64,000 nt of DNA, taken from [Phialemoniopsis] sp. UDSM-2020 (taxonomy: Eukaryota; Ascomycota; Sordariomycetes; Thyridiales; Thyridiaceae). The stretch is from contig JAEILZ010000002.1 of assembly GCA_018873225.1 (NCBI GenBank), positions 496,001-560,000 on the forward strand, in the 5' to 3' direction. Below, piece after piece: positions 1 through 11,639 of this stretch. Each line of letters begins with the position of its first letter. Position 1 is the stretch's first letter. The notes beneath the pieces were generated by a model. The model was given only the letters and a program-made list of their open reading frames with translations, did not search any database and was not told the origin of the DNA. The translations under genes were made by a program, and so were the position numbers.

Positions 1-575
1 ATCCTATTCGGGGCTGTGATCGAAGCAAAAGGCTGAACATGCCACGTGGGTGTCAGTCGAGACGGACTAGTTATTAACATTGAAGATATCAGGGTACGTG
101 CAGCGCGTTGTTATCTACAGTCTTTGGACTTGTCCACCCAAAGGAAGACAGTGGCTATTTTCTAGCCATATCAATGACGACGACCTGAGCTCAAAAGGAA
201 ATCTCGCCATCGATGGGCCAGTGGAAGTAAACGCTAGGAAACTCTGCGACGCGCCTCCAGCGCCGGGAGCGTCCGCGCCTAGCACGATCACCGACTGCTA
301 GAAGAAGACATTCTAGCGCCGAGAATAAATGCGAAGCTATCAAGGGTGCAAGATCATGCAGGCGATGAGCAAGGGTCAGATCCATCACTGTGGGCCGGGT
401 CCGAGGTTGTGAAGCTAGGCATGGGTACAGACACGATAAGCTTAACAACACGCTTAACATGTAGATCAATGATTCACGAAAGCATGACCTGATAGGCGAT
501 TATCTGTGATATTGGACTAATACTAAGATAGTGTGACATCGCTGTGGTAGGGCGGTGCTTGACCGTTCAACCGCA
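1..575. other. Intergenic, left edge
   Basis: I see no supported gene here. Open frames are short, unspliced and without recognisable protein features. The right end is the 3' flank of the minus-strand secreted-protein gene that stops at 576. Confidence 0.5.
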
Positions 576-2378
576 CTACCATGGCTTTGGTGGCTCGACG
601 TTTTCCAGGCTGACAGTCAGGTTTGGGACAGGCCAACTCTTGCTCCAACCCCCTGAATAGGCACAGGTAGTCCTGTTGGGGTTGGAGTCTGCGCAGTACC
701 AGCCTCCATCGTGCGGAAATGTGATCGGGCCAACGCCATGGAAGTACAGACTGTTGAGGATCATTAGCGTCAGTTTTCATACCGAGGCAATATCGGAAGA
801 CTTGAAGCAATCTGACAACAATGAAGAGGAGGGAGACTTACGGGTGTTGCGGATCCTTTTCATTGCACTCCCAGATGTTGTCGAGCGTCAGTGTGGTAGT
901 GTGATAGTTGTACTTGAACCGACAGGCCCAAGGCAGCCAGTTGCCACCCACAGACCATTCACAGTCATACCTGGAAAGGAAATAGCAAGTCAGCGCGGAT
1001 CATTTTTGGCTGTTTGAAAGGTCTTACCATGTCTCAGGGTCGTTAGCACCAGGCAGCTGTCTCTCGCCGATGAATCCGTAAAACCAATGCTCGTAGCCGG
1101 GCGTGCCAAGTTGCATGCCGACACCCCACAAGTCCTGGTTTTCCTTCGACTTTGAAAAGTTCGTCGCGAACTGAGGATTGCTGAACTTCCACTCCGGTTT
1201 GACAATGCTCGTAACTAAGCAGCCACCCGATGTCGGCAGGGCCGTGACTAAGGAATAGTCAGGCTGTTCCTTCTTCTCCTTAAGCTGGCCCTTGACACCC
1301 AGGGGTGCAGCTTGAGTGCAGGTTGTGATGATGTCGTCGGGGCCACCGACAATACCGGGCGCTTCGCTGCATGACAGATCAATCGGTGCGGAGCCCGTCG
1401 CAATGATAGCAGTGGGCTTGGTGTTCGTGTTTGGGTTCTCTAGACAGTACCACAGCTGGTCCACGGCGACTGTGAAATGCGGCGCTGTCCCGGTCCACGT
1501 GATATCAAGAGCAATCTCGCCAAACTTGCCGCCCGTGCAACGCAATGGAGTTCCATACTCGGGTGCAGTCGCGTTTGGCAAGTTCAAGCTGCAAGACAGA
1601 GTTTGCTCAATGGCCTCGTTGCGGACAGTGACATTGAGGTACATGCCCGCATAGTAGAGCACACCTGGGTACGGGTAGGGGTCCAGGCAAAAAATTGAGC
1701 CATACCACTGGCGACACTGTGTCTTGGTGACGTTCTTGAAGGTGATGTCGGTGACGGTGAAGAGTGCAGGGGACTTGGATACCTCGGCGCAAGTCGGTAG
1801 GCTGTAGCCTGGCGGTGGAGTTGGCTGTGCTGGTGTCAATGGTACGGGCTGCGACAAAGTACCATATGCAAGGTACGTGATTGGCGATGACGAGTCCCCT
1901 GTAGACGACTTTTCCAGAGAGAAAATCGAAGCTTTGCCGGTGGCATTGAACGTAACTCTGAACCCCAGTTAGTGATCCGAGCCAGGAGTGTGAAACTCCT
2001 ATACCAGGATGAATAAACTTACTCCTTGCCCAGATCATTGCAGATCCATGACTCTTCCAGAGTAACCACTGGGCTACTTGTACCGTCTGATGACGAGACA
2101 GCTGCAGCCAGGGAGGGGTTGCCAGAAACGGTGCATCCCTGTCCGGTCGTGCAGGTCACCGAGCCGCGAGAATCCGTGGCCCGATTGGTCACACCGAATG
2201 TGACCGTGCCGGAAGCGGTAACCTTGTAATTGGCTACAACCCAGCTAGGGATTGTGAGAGACTTGTCTGTGCACTGTCCAGAGGGCCAGGTCGGGGGAGA
2301 CGGAATGGTGATTTCATGCGCAACCACCACAGCCACGAGGGCCGCGAAGGCCGATTGAAACATCAAGGAAGATCGCAT
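576..2378 (-). CDS. Secreted protein of unknown family (4 exons)
   Basis: Predicted exons are 2378-2023, 1957-1028, 970-842 and 750-576, with GTAAGT/GTAAGA donors and AG acceptors that keep one frame, giving about 529 aa. The N-terminus (MRSSLMFQSAFAALVAVVVA, then HEITIPSPP) is a typical signal peptide. The mature protein is rich in Cys, Trp and Thr, with many N-x-[ST] sequons (NATG, NVTK, NVTV, NATA, NFSK). Repeated blocks read like a beta-sandwich surface protein: a W-Y-C-L-E-N segment, an I-W-E-C-N segment, and a C-terminal segment with W-Y-C-A-D and C-A-Y-S-G-G-W. There is no transmembrane tail and no GPI-type hydrophobic end. I recognise no catalytic motif or named domain, so the function is unknown; a secreted, glycosylated extracellular protein is the safest description. 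Confidence 0.75.
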
Positions 2379-4103
2379 GATACCAAGACAAGATCACAAT
2401 GAACATAGATCATCAAAACAATGAATGATCTATCAATACGGATGCTTTTCTACTTTATATGCAACATCACGGCCGGTTGGGGGCCGCCGGTACGGAGGAA
2501 AAAACTCTCCGAGATCTGTGATCGGAGGATTTGGTGCCTGTGGGCAATTATCACACGTGATCTTGGTAGACAGAGACAAAGGATGCACAGAGCCGTTTTT
2601 ATATTAGTTCATATCTGTTTCGTCGCGGCGCCTAGGACCGCAGTGTTTAAGGAAGGGCGGTCATTTCAAGCATTTGATGTAACTGGGTAATGTTGCGCCA
2701 TGCAAGCTTGTCAGGACCACAAACCCGGGAAGGGAAGGTTGCAGCAATTTAGAGTAATTTAACCTACTCCTTCGATGCGACCTGGCACTCGGCGGGGAAG
2801 CTGACAAAGTATGGGTAAGCTTAACGTCGGCGCATCCTCTTGCATTCGGAGGATTGCACTGCGGGTCTAGACAAGTAATCTGTGTGCGTACAGCGTACGA
2901 GATGGTCACAAGCGGCTCCATTCCTAGCAGCATGAACATTGCATTGCGGTTAGATCCGTCAGCTGGTGTGGCGTCAGCAAAGACACTATAATCTGACAGC
3001 ATGAGTCGACCGTTTGTGGCAACAGCACCGCAAGGGGCTTGTCACGCCTGGTCTTGACTGTCTTTTAGCCTGAACTGCAAGACCATTGGCGGGAAATCAA
3101 TCGCCGCCCGCTTACCTACACCCAGAATCAATGATGGCAGCGCTCAGTCCATCCTTGATGGGCAATCCATCACAGTTGAATTTTAACCTCGGGCTGACCA
3201 CCGACTTCTTGGTCCGACTCATCAAGACTCTCCTCACTTGGTAGATTGATTGAAATAAGGGTCAAGCTTGCAACACCCCCCACCTCAGATTGAGACACAC
3301 GCATAATGTAGTTGACTGATATGCAAAATAATCCGCTACGCAATCACTTGGACTAAACACGGCGATGCAACTCCTATCGTCATCGGATTGCGCAGCACAT
3401 GACAATGCAGCACGCGATATGGAGCAGCCCATCATCTAAGATCCCTCAAGACTCAAGATGAAGCCCAAACTGGTCGCTGCAACCGCAGATAAGTGCTTTT
3501 AGGAAATTATTATAGGTCTTGTATACTTTGTACAGCTTGAATTACATGTTGAGTTTCTGAACGGGACAACCACTTTATACATTTGCAAGAATGTTTCCAT
3601 ACGATGATCTTCCACATCCCATGCGCGCAGCCTTCTGGGGACCGTTGTCCAAAAACGGAAAACATGGCCTTACAGCACCGTTCTTGTCTATACTCAAAGC
3701 TCGGTGAGGATCAGTCAACAGAGATCACCGGTAAGCGATTTTTGGTTGTCCGGAGTTTTGCCAACATGCCGAGTGGAGCACACGCCCCACACGAGGAGTA
3801 CTTGTGTCTCGGGCATATTGAAGAGTACGGAGATCTGTATGATATCTGAATGAAAAGAGTCTTCTAGCTTTAGACTCAGGTAGAGTTATAGAGATATGTG
3901 ATCCTCCTTTAAACTTGATTCTTATCAGAGTCTTTTGAATACTTCACCAGTATGAAAATCGTAATGTCTATTTCACCTCATGCTCGTGCCAAGAACGGTG
4001 TCATCATTGACCCCACGCAATACGAGCGCCTTGGGCATGACTGAGATGTGACCCAAATACGATAGCATGACTTTTTCGCTCTGACGTAATCCAGGACAGT
4101 TCA
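2379..4103. other. Intergenic, 1.7 kb
   Basis: No gene I can support. The left part is the promoter of the minus-strand secreted-protein gene and the right part is the promoter of the VOC gene. A 113-codon minus-strand frame at 2661-3002 and an 88-codon plus frame at 3583-3849 have no homology that I recognise and no convincing splice extension. Confidence 0.5.
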
Positions 4104-4110
4104 TATATAA
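4104..4110 (+). promoter_or_regulatory. TATA box of the VOC gene
   Basis: TATATAA lies 66 nt before the ATG at 4176, a normal fungal TATA distance. A CRE-like TGACGTAA sits just upstream at 4082-4089. Confidence 0.55.
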
Positions 4111-4175
4111 GTCACAAGGCTGCTGTCACACCAAGGAAGATCAGCAGCTCAACACGATATTTACTTGGACCCACC

Positions 4176-4778
4176 ATGTCCGTAAGTCTACGCGGAAGAC
4201 TCTACATAATATATGAAGCTGACTTGCCAAAACAGGTTCCTCCATGTCCAATCAATCATATAGCACTCTCTGTGCCCAACCTTGAGGAAGCCATCCTGTG
4301 GTATTCCGAAGTCTTCGGAATGAAGCAACTCGGGCAGATCATGGTGCCAGACCGAACCGTCTCACCGGACCTGCCAGTCTTCAAGGTGTACCCTTCACGA
4401 CTGACGAAAATGCGCGTCGTCTTCATGAGTGCAGGTCTGGGCGCTGCACTGGAACTATTCGAGTTTGACGACCCGAGCCCTACTGGAGGGCAAGAAAGGT
4501 ACAGCTTTGCGCGAGATTTCAATCGGGCAGGGCTGTTTCACATGGCGTTTACTACACCCGAGGTCGACGAACTCTGTGCAAAGGTGGTTCAGTACGGAGG
4601 GAAGAAGGTCGGTCCCACCATGCCTGCCTTTGGGTACAAGACGTGTTGTGTAGAGGACAAATGGGGAAACATGCTCGAGCTCATGGATTTCACGTTTGAG
4701 CAGTTCGTGAAGGAGTTAGATTCTGCTCAGAACGACTTGACAAAGCAAGCGACTGGATCGCAAAAGGTAACTTCATAG
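4176..4778 (+). CDS. VOC-superfamily (glyoxalase/bleomycin-resistance fold) protein
   Basis: The first exon is only ATGTCC (4176-4181). A 54-nt intron follows (GTAAGT to CAG, 4182-4235), and the second exon runs to 4778. The product is about 182 aa and starts MSVPPCPINHIALSVPNLEE, which places the first metal-ligand His of a VOC domain close to the N-terminus, as in the family. A second half-domain begins at GLFHMAFTTPEVDEL and ends in WGNMLELMDFT, whose Glu matches the usual metal-binding Glu. VOC proteins are metal-dependent lyases, isomerases or dioxygenases; the substrate cannot be inferred. The intron is a multiple of three with no stop, so the unspliced frame is also open (200 aa), but it would insert 18 residues before the domain. 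The gene converges on the SDR gene that ends at 4992. Confidence 0.85.
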   Translation: MSVSLRGRLYIIYEADLPKQVPPCPINHIALSVPNLEEAILWYSEVFGMKQLGQIMVPDRTVSPDLPVFKVYPSRLTKMRVVFMSAGLGAALELFEFDDPSPTGGQERYSFARDFNRAGLFHMAFTTPEVDELCAKVVQYGGKKVGPTMPAFGYKTCCVEDKWGNMLELMDFTFEQFVKELDSAQNDLTKQATGSQKVTS

Positions 4779-4991
4779 CTGCGAAGTTGGAAAAGCGATG
4801 GTATTAGAAGGTTAAATGGATGTACATTCATGCTAAATGCACCGCCGATTTTGCTCCTTTGTCTAGATGGGGTAGGCGAAGGGAAAATACCTCGTCGCCA
4901 TAGCGCGAGGTGATTCTTTCTAGTAGGAACTGCATTGCCACATGTGTTTGAGTGTTATATTCATCTCTAGCAAAAGGCGGTCCTCATATAG

Positions 4992-6151
4992 TCAGTACTG
5001 GAACTCCTGTCCCACCAGCTTTTCGCTCAGTTTCCATAGCCTCTTGGCTTCCACGAGGCTGGTCGCCCATGGCTTGACGGTTTCCATCCACGGGTCGGCA
5101 GGGTGGCAATCGAAGAGATAGGCACCGTTGTGTGCTAGACATACATGTCAGGGATATAGCCATCAACCCGTTAGGCTTTGGATACTTACCATCTCCGACA
5201 TCCTGATCAAACGCCGCATATACGTACACGGCAATGCCTTCGTCTGGAGTAGACATCGGCATATCAGTCAACCACCCCTGGGGGTTCCCCAAGAAGCGAT
5301 CCACCTTTTCTAAACGGAAGCATGCAAGATCAGCTGGCCATCAGTCTAGCCCTTCAACAAAAGACTCACGCATCTCTGCAAATTGAGTATCGAAGTCAAT
5401 CCTCTCGGCGATGTGACTCGGCGTGAACCCCGGACCCGGGCTGAGACTGAAAGTCATGAGATTCCGATTGGACCCCAACTTTTCAGCCAGAGCAAGAGCC
5501 ATGAGCATATTGGCTGTCTTGGACTGTCCATATGCCTGCCACCGGTTGTAGGTGTCGCCCTGCTGCGATGCAGATGTCAATACAAGCCAGCGAGGCACGC
5601 AGTAGAAAGATTAACGTAATTACCCTAAAGTTGATGTCGGCAAACCGGATGGGACTGAGCCGGTGGCCGTCGCTACTGACCATGACGATTCGCGGTGCGA
5701 CCGAGGCGAGAACCTTATTCATGATCAGGTTGGTGAAGAGGAAAGGGCCTAGGTGGTTGATGGCAAGCTGGTTCTCGTGAGCATCGGGGGATATACCGTA
5801 GTCGAGGGCCATGACACCAGCGTTGTTGACGAGGACATCGATGTGGGTCACGTCCTCCCAACCCATTACGGTTTCGGCAGCGACACGCACATCCTGGAGA
5901 GAGCCGAGGTTCAACTTGAGCGTGCGCATATTGGCGTTTTCGGCCTCCAGGATTTTGGCTGTCTCTTGCACCTTAGCCATGTTGCGGCCGGCGAGAATCA
6001 ATAGTGCCGGTTGTGACTTGGCGATGGCGTGCACAAAGTAGGCCCCGAGGGATCCAGGCGATACGCCCGTCGTGAGGATCACTTTGCCCTTGATCTGGTG
6101 TGCGTAGCGTCGGGCCAGACTGCTGGCCGTCTTTTGTTCAGCAGCGCTCAT
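4992..6151 (-). CDS. Short-chain dehydrogenase/reductase (retinol-dehydrogenase-like)
   Basis: Four exons: 6151-5624, about 5562-5370, 5309-5190 and 5134-4992, giving about 327 aa. The cofactor motif is TGVSPGSLG near residue 28, a relaxed form of TGxxxGxG. NNAG follows near residue 112, a VSSDGHRLS catalytic-Ser segment after it, and the active-site pair Y-G-Q-S-K near 187-191. This order is the classical SDR fold and resembles the WWOX/retinol-dehydrogenase-like fungal SDRs that act on alcohol/ketone substrates with NAD(P)H. The C-terminus (EKLVGQEFQY) is complete. A TATATAAA element (minus strand) lies about 100 nt before the ATG. There is no signal peptide, so it is probably cytosolic. 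The substrate is unknown. Confidence 0.85.
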
Positions 6152-6247
6152 GCTTCTAAGGCTGTTCGATTGTAAATCCTCATCAATACTGAAAAGATGA
6201 GCTTGAATTACTTACATGTAAAGGCACTGAAGAGACAGGCCATATAG

Positions 6248-6255
6248 TTTATATA
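6248..6255 (-). promoter_or_regulatory. TATA box of the SDR gene
   Basis: TATATAAA on the minus strand, 97 nt upstream of the SDR start codon at 6151. Confidence 0.5.
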
Positions 6256-6850
6256 CCCGTGGAGCACTGCGCTTCTGCATCTCCTAGTCCAAGGCTTTTT
6301 GCCATGAGGTGTCTTTGTACCACTACAATGCAATCTAGTCATAACATTTCCGCATATTGTATCGAACGGCACTCGACGACCAAACACACCATCGGGTCCT
6401 GAATGGTGATCAAAGACCTAAGTCCATGAAAGCGGCATGGCGCCGCCCCGTTATGTCCGACGATTAAACAGAAATACCGGTGACAACTGACAAACCATTT
6501 ATCCTGATCACATCGCAGAGCTCTAAAGTCCACCACTCCGAGTGGGCCCTGTGAGCAGGCTGCATGAACACCCCAGTTTCTGGGTTAGAAAGAGTGGAGA
6601 ATGTCGCAACTTGTCGAATAGAGTGGTGTCAAGAAGAGGTAAAATCGCTGCCGCAAAATATTGGCCGGAAATAATTTGGGTGGTGGGGTTCCATCTCAGA
6701 GGCACCAGTACTGTCGACATTGACATGGTTGGAGGTGGTGCGGCAGTGACGGATCGCACTGACGCAGGTACCTGTCTGTCTATGGAAGGCAAAGATGTAA
6801 CAGCGCGTACACGCTTCGGTAGTGTAGACATTCCAATCTTGATTCTGATC
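6256..6850. other. Intergenic between SDR promoter and GlyRS 3' end
   Basis: About 600 nt with no supported gene. It holds the SDR upstream region and the 3' flank of the glycyl-tRNA synthetase gene. The short frames on both strands lack recognisable features. Confidence 0.5.
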
Positions 6851-8902
6851 CTACGATTGAGTCGAAAAGGGTTCTAAATACTGAGCAATCTGTTCCCAGT
6901 CCTCGATGCCATCGATCAAATTCTTGATTGCCTTCAGGACGTTGTCCTCAGAACCTCGAAGCTGCGCCGTGCTGTCCCGATCGCGGAGCGTGATCGATCC
7001 ATCCGCTACAGTATCGAAGTCTACCGTGATACCCAGTGGCGTTCCAAGCTCGTCATTTCGAGCGTACCTCTTACCGATGGATGCTGCAGATGCATCGACG
7101 TTGTTAGGCACACCCATCCTTCGGAGCTTGGAAGACAACCTGCGAGTGATTGGCACGAATTGCGGCTGCGCTGAGAGGGGGACGATGAGGATCTTAGTTG
7201 GCGCCGCTACGAAGGGCAACGAGAGAACCTAGAATTGGTCAGTTGATACATTGTGAGCGGGAAAGGGGTTGGTTGATCCACTTACAGCCCGGGCAGTGTC
7301 TTGAGGTCGATGCCAATAGGTCTGCTCCAAGAGACAGTACAAGATGCGACCAATGCCAAATGATGGTTCAATGACGTTCGGAGTATATTGTCGGGTAGTC
7401 TGAAGCTGAGTCACCCTCTTGATTGTGAGTAGGTCCTTCGAAAGCTCCACCGACGTCTTGCCATCTGCCAAGGGCTTAAAGGTGTCAAAAGTCACACTTC
7501 CATGGGCGGCCAACTCGTCCGCCAACTTTTCGAGAATGTGTTGTTCCAAATTTTCCACACTGTCTTGTACCACTTTGGCATCTCGCTTGAACATTGGGCC
7601 GATGAGCTTCTTGTCCAACGCCGCCTGCCACACCTCCACCTTGGCAGCACCCAGGTGAAGCGATTCCTTGACTGCTAGTGGGTAACCCGTGAAGTTTGAG
7701 TGCACTGTGAGATCGTAGGCACTCCGGTCAGCACAACCGACACACTCAATCCAGCCGTAGCTTGTATAAAGCTCGGCATCCCAGCAATCGCAGGCGTAGT
7801 GTGCCATCTCGTTATCCAAATGTTGTCTGAAGCGAACCTTTGAAAGATCCACTCCGATCTTCAGAAGGAAGAGCATGATCCTGCCAAGAAAGTATCCAAG
7901 CGTCTCGTTATCGATGGTTTTGGACTTGACTGCCTCACCAATGGACATTTTCTGAAGTGTCATCTTGCCATTGAGCTGCGTCTGTCTGTCCAGGAGGGGC
8001 AGTTCAATATCCATGACTTCTTGAAAACGTCCATGTGCTTTCTCGTCGGGGTCGACGTAATGCTCTATTTCAGCAAGGAGGAATTCGCGGACCCGAAGGA
8101 GGCCAGATCTCGGTGATATCTCGTTGCGGTAACATTTGCCTATGCTAGCGGAGGCGAAGGGCATTGCGCCTTGGTTAAAGTCGAGGAGCTTGCGGAAGTT
8201 GAGGAACTGACCCTGTGCGGTCTCGGGGCGGAGATAAACCGGAGCTGCTGCACTTGGGCCGACGGTGGATTTGAACATAAGATTGAACGGAATTGGGGGC
8301 TGGACTTCGCCATTGCCATCTGGGTTTCGGATGTCGTGATCTTGGATCAGCTTTCCGAGTTCAGGGCCATCGTAATTGTCAATCTGTCATAGTGTTCACT
8401 GTCAGCATGGAACTTGGTTAATGAGGCCTGGTGCGAGTACCTGAGCCAGAATTTCCTTGTAGGTCTTGATGGTTGTGTCGTCAAGCTTTGGGTCAGCTTT
8501 CGAAGCGCCCTTCCGTCCAGAGGCAAGGCGAGACTGTAGCACATTCTCTACCAAGTGGTCTGCTCGAAGATATTCGCCCTTAGCAGGATCTTTACACATC
8601 CAGTCCGCAAACCTATCGACATGGCCACTCGTCTTCAGAACAGTCTCTGGTGTGATCACTGTGCAATCCACTTCCAGCATGTTCTCTTCCATGACGAAAT
8701 GCTTCCTCCAGACATCGACGATATTCGCCTGCAGCGCGCAACCAGGAGGGCCATAGTCATAGAGGCCACGGGTATCGCCGTGGAAGTTTGGTGCAGTGCG
8801 ATAAACCTCAAAGGACTCGGAGAAGAAGAATCTGCGTTTGACAACCGCCTCGAATTGAGCGCGATCAAACGCATCGCCCTTGAGCGTCGTTGACGGCGCC
8901 AT
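6851..8902 (-). CDS. Glycine--tRNA ligase
   Basis: Three exons: 8902-8441, 8383-7286 and 7228-6851, giving about 645 aa, the size expected for eukaryotic GlyRS. This class II synthetase charges tRNA-Gly with glycine using ATP. Visible landmarks are [17 protein letters not shown] near residue 43 (the hallmark GlyRS motif-1 region), [17 protein letters not shown] near residue 240 (motif 2), and [15 protein letters not shown] near residue 498 (motif 3). The last exon is the anticodon-binding domain, from [18 protein letters not shown] to the stop. The cytosolic start is taken as [14 protein letters not shown] at 8902. The frame stays open for 52 codons upstream without an ATG. Fungal GlyRS genes often make a mitochondrial form from an upstream start, so the extension may matter. 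This is a core housekeeping gene. Confidence 0.95.
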
Positions 8903-10012
8903 GACCTGCTTGAATTCTTCGATTCGACTCACTTGCCAAAGGGCTCTGGATGGCAAGTCGGGGCGGGGAAGTTCGTGAGCTGATAAAAGAATGGCGGGGT
9001 CAAATCTGACACATGAAGTGGTAACTTCGCACTCTGTGACAATCACCGTTTGACTCACAGTGACTCACACATCTCGAGCAATTGATCTGCCAGACTCCTG
9101 ACGATTCCAAATCAACGTGCATTCATGTCATGGCTGAATACTACAGATCAGGATTACCATACTTTCCTCGCGTTTACCGAAATTATTGTATCTCCATCGC
9201 ACATTGTAGAAGAGGCAGCTTAGCATCAAATGGCTAGAGTGCACGGCTCTATTACAATCTAGAGTATCAATTTCAGTTCATACGGTTTCGACTGGAGGGT
9301 AAAAGTCGCCCGCGGCTTGTTTTCCCTTTGTTTGCTCTTGAGGTGGTCAGATCTTTTGAACTATTTTCCATCAAACTCCGACTAAGCAGCTGGATTATGA
9401 TTTGACATTCGAAGCGTTCTCCTGATGATGATGCATGGGCTCTTTATCCAAGTCGAACTCCATTGAATCGTTGTGTCAGATGTTTGACTCCCTCGGGTAA
9501 AACCAGTGATTGCTTGAATTGAAGGGGAGCTTCTCTAAGCTTTGCTCTGACTCTTACTTTTCTCTTCAGAACCCGACTTCGTTAGCTATAATGCTAATTA
9601 CGACATTCTGAAAAACGGCATGAACACTGGACTTCTGTTACCTTGAGTGACAATGTGGTCCTCAGGCATGAGCCAGAAAAATCACTGCGTGCAAACACTC
9701 GCACGATCGTGTCGCTAGACGGACCGAGTGGGAATCATCCCACCGGAGCAGCCCACCGGAGGAGACGGATGGTTCGACCAGACCCTTGCAAGGTCACATC
9801 ACGATACTTGAAATTCCACCAAAAGAATCTCCACGATCGACCTTTCCCGTCCCCCGCAAACCCCGCATGCACTTATTTCACCCCATTCCATTTTAGAAGC
9901 ACATGGCGACAGGAGCCGGGACAAGTCTCGGGGGTTACAATGATGAGGTGCATCGGGCCTAGTTGGCGGAGCTCGCAATGAGAATTTGTGCTAGGCCAAC
10001 TGCGCAGTGGAA
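8903..10012. other. Intergenic, divergent promoter region
   Basis: 1.1 kb between the GlyRS start and the GH39-like gene. No gene supported. It contains the tandem CCCACCGGAG pair at 9739-9761 (annotated separately) and T/C-rich tracts around 9290-9560. Confidence 0.55.
9739..9761 (+). promoter_or_regulatory. Tandem CCCACCGGAG pair upstream of the GH39-like gene
   Basis: Two perfect copies of CCCACCGGAG start at 9739 and 9752, 13 bp apart, about 350 nt before the ATG at 10108. The same decamer occurs on both strands in the divergent transporter/GH127 promoter (15460-15523). Each copy contains CCGGAG, which fits the CreA carbon-catabolite consensus SYGGRG and also has the CGG core read by Zn2Cys6 factors. 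Factor identity is inference. Confidence 0.6.
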
Positions 10013-10019
10013 TATAAAA
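10013..10019 (+). promoter_or_regulatory. TATA box of the GH39-like gene
   Basis: TATAAAA, 89 nt before the ATG at 10108. Confidence 0.55.
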
Positions 10020-10107
10020 TACAAGAAAAGAACCGTCGATTGACTAGAGAGTGATTTGATGTCATCACGAACGACTTTACCGTGACCGAACGCCAGCGAC
10101 TTGCATC

Positions 10108-11639
10108 ATGCTCTCACTTCTCTGTGCTTTGTTGACTTTGACGAGCAACACGGCGGCATATGCCGTGTTGGACAAGCGCGCAACCGTCTCCGGCACCGCC
10201 TCGGTACGACTTGACGTATCCACCGGCGCGCCTCACCAACTTGCTTCTGGAATATTGTATGGCATTCCAGACCAGCAGAACCAGATCCCAGATGTCTTCT
10301 ACAAAGACATCGGGTTCAAGTACTGTCGGGCTGGTGGCGCACAACTTCCAGGACAAGGATACATCGGATCTACTCAAGGCTACCAGGTAAGGTCAACTTC
10401 GCTCGGCAACGCCATACATCACTTGCTAACTCAGATCAAGACTCGATTCAAGTCCGCTTTGAGCAACTATCAGACTACACGCAAGTATGGAGGCACCTTC
10501 ATTCTCCTTCCGCACGATATCTGGGGAGCCGACGGCACCCAGTCCGGCAGCGCAGTCTACCCTGGCGACAACGGAGACTGGAGCAAGTACGATGCGTTTC
10601 TAACACAGCTCATCTCCGATCTAAAAGCCAATAAGATGACTGATGGGCTCGTGATCGATATCTGGAATGAGCCAGACTTGACGGCTTTCTGGAACCGGCC
10701 GCAGTCGCAGTACATTCAGCTGTGGGGCAGATCTTACCACCGATTCCAGTGAGTGATGAACCTTTTTATTCTTGACGAACGCAGCATTCGCGGTATTTTT
10801 GTGAAAATCTCTTATTCTGACGAGTCCGAACCAGACGCGACCTCCCCGGTTGTGTCATCTCAGGCCCCTCGTTCGCCGGCTCGCCTTCCAGCTCCAACTC
10901 CTGGTGGACCAACTGGGCGACATTCATTGCCCAGAACCAGAGCGCGCCAATGCAGTACAGCTGGCACATGGAAGGCGGCGGAGGCGACATGCAGTCGTCC
11001 GTCGCCAATTACAAGAGCATCCTCAGCAGCCGCGGCCTCGCCACTGACAGGACCATCAACATCAACGAGTACGCAGTTTGGGACGAGGAGCTCCCCGCCG
11101 GCAGCGCATGGTGGATCGCCCAGCTCGAGCGCGTCAATGCCTACGGACTGCGGGGCAACTGGCTCTCCGGCTATGCGCTTCACGACTTCATGGCTGGACT
11201 GGTAGGCAAGCCGGACGGCACGACTTCTTACAACCCCACTGCTGGTGGTTACTACTGGACACCCGCCGGGCAAGTGTACAGGTACTACGCGAAGAACATG
11301 ACAGGCACGCGTGTCCAGACAACCCCGACTGCCGACCTGCGCGGAGAGGTCTATGCTGTCGTGTCGGCCGACACGGTCCGTCTTCTGGTCGGGTCTCGCG
11401 TTGCTACAGGCACGTTTTACATTCAGCTCCAGAACCTTGCGGCTGTCGGGCTACCCCAGAGCGGCACTCTAAATATCCACACTTGGGGGTTCACCAGCTC
11501 CAACGACCACTATGCTCGGCTCGATACGCCGACGGACCTGGGCTGGTACGGGCATACTTACAGCGGCAACACCCTATCGTTCCCTATCTACCAGAATGAT
11601 GCCTACACTGCGTATGCATTTGAGTTCTCTCGGAAATAG
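10108..11639 (+). CDS. Secreted glycoside hydrolase, clan GH-A (GH39-like)
   Basis: Three exons, 10108-10386, 10435-10748 and 10835-11639, give about 465 aa. MLSLLCALLTLTSNTAAYA is a signal peptide, and LDKR just after it is a Kex2-like dibasic site. The catalytic domain shows the clan GH-A signature VIDIWNEPDL near residue 170, whose Glu would be the acid/base. A later ININEYAVWDEE near 273 is a candidate nucleophile strand. The last 110 residues look like a beta-sandwich accessory domain, as GH39 enzymes have. GH39 covers beta-xylosidases and enzymes acting on arabinose or rhamnose side chains, so the exact substrate is open. The neighbouring GH127 gene and sugar transporter, which share its promoter motif, point to plant cell-wall arabinose- or pectin-type glycans. 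Confidence 0.8.

Noticed and set aside
2661..3002. 113-codon minus frame with a few cysteines
   Set aside because: No signal peptide, no splice extension, no similarity I recognise. Kept as intergenic.
9643..9981. 112-codon plus frame
   Set aside because: It starts at a non-ATG codon and covers the CCCACCGGAG promoter elements. No protein features.
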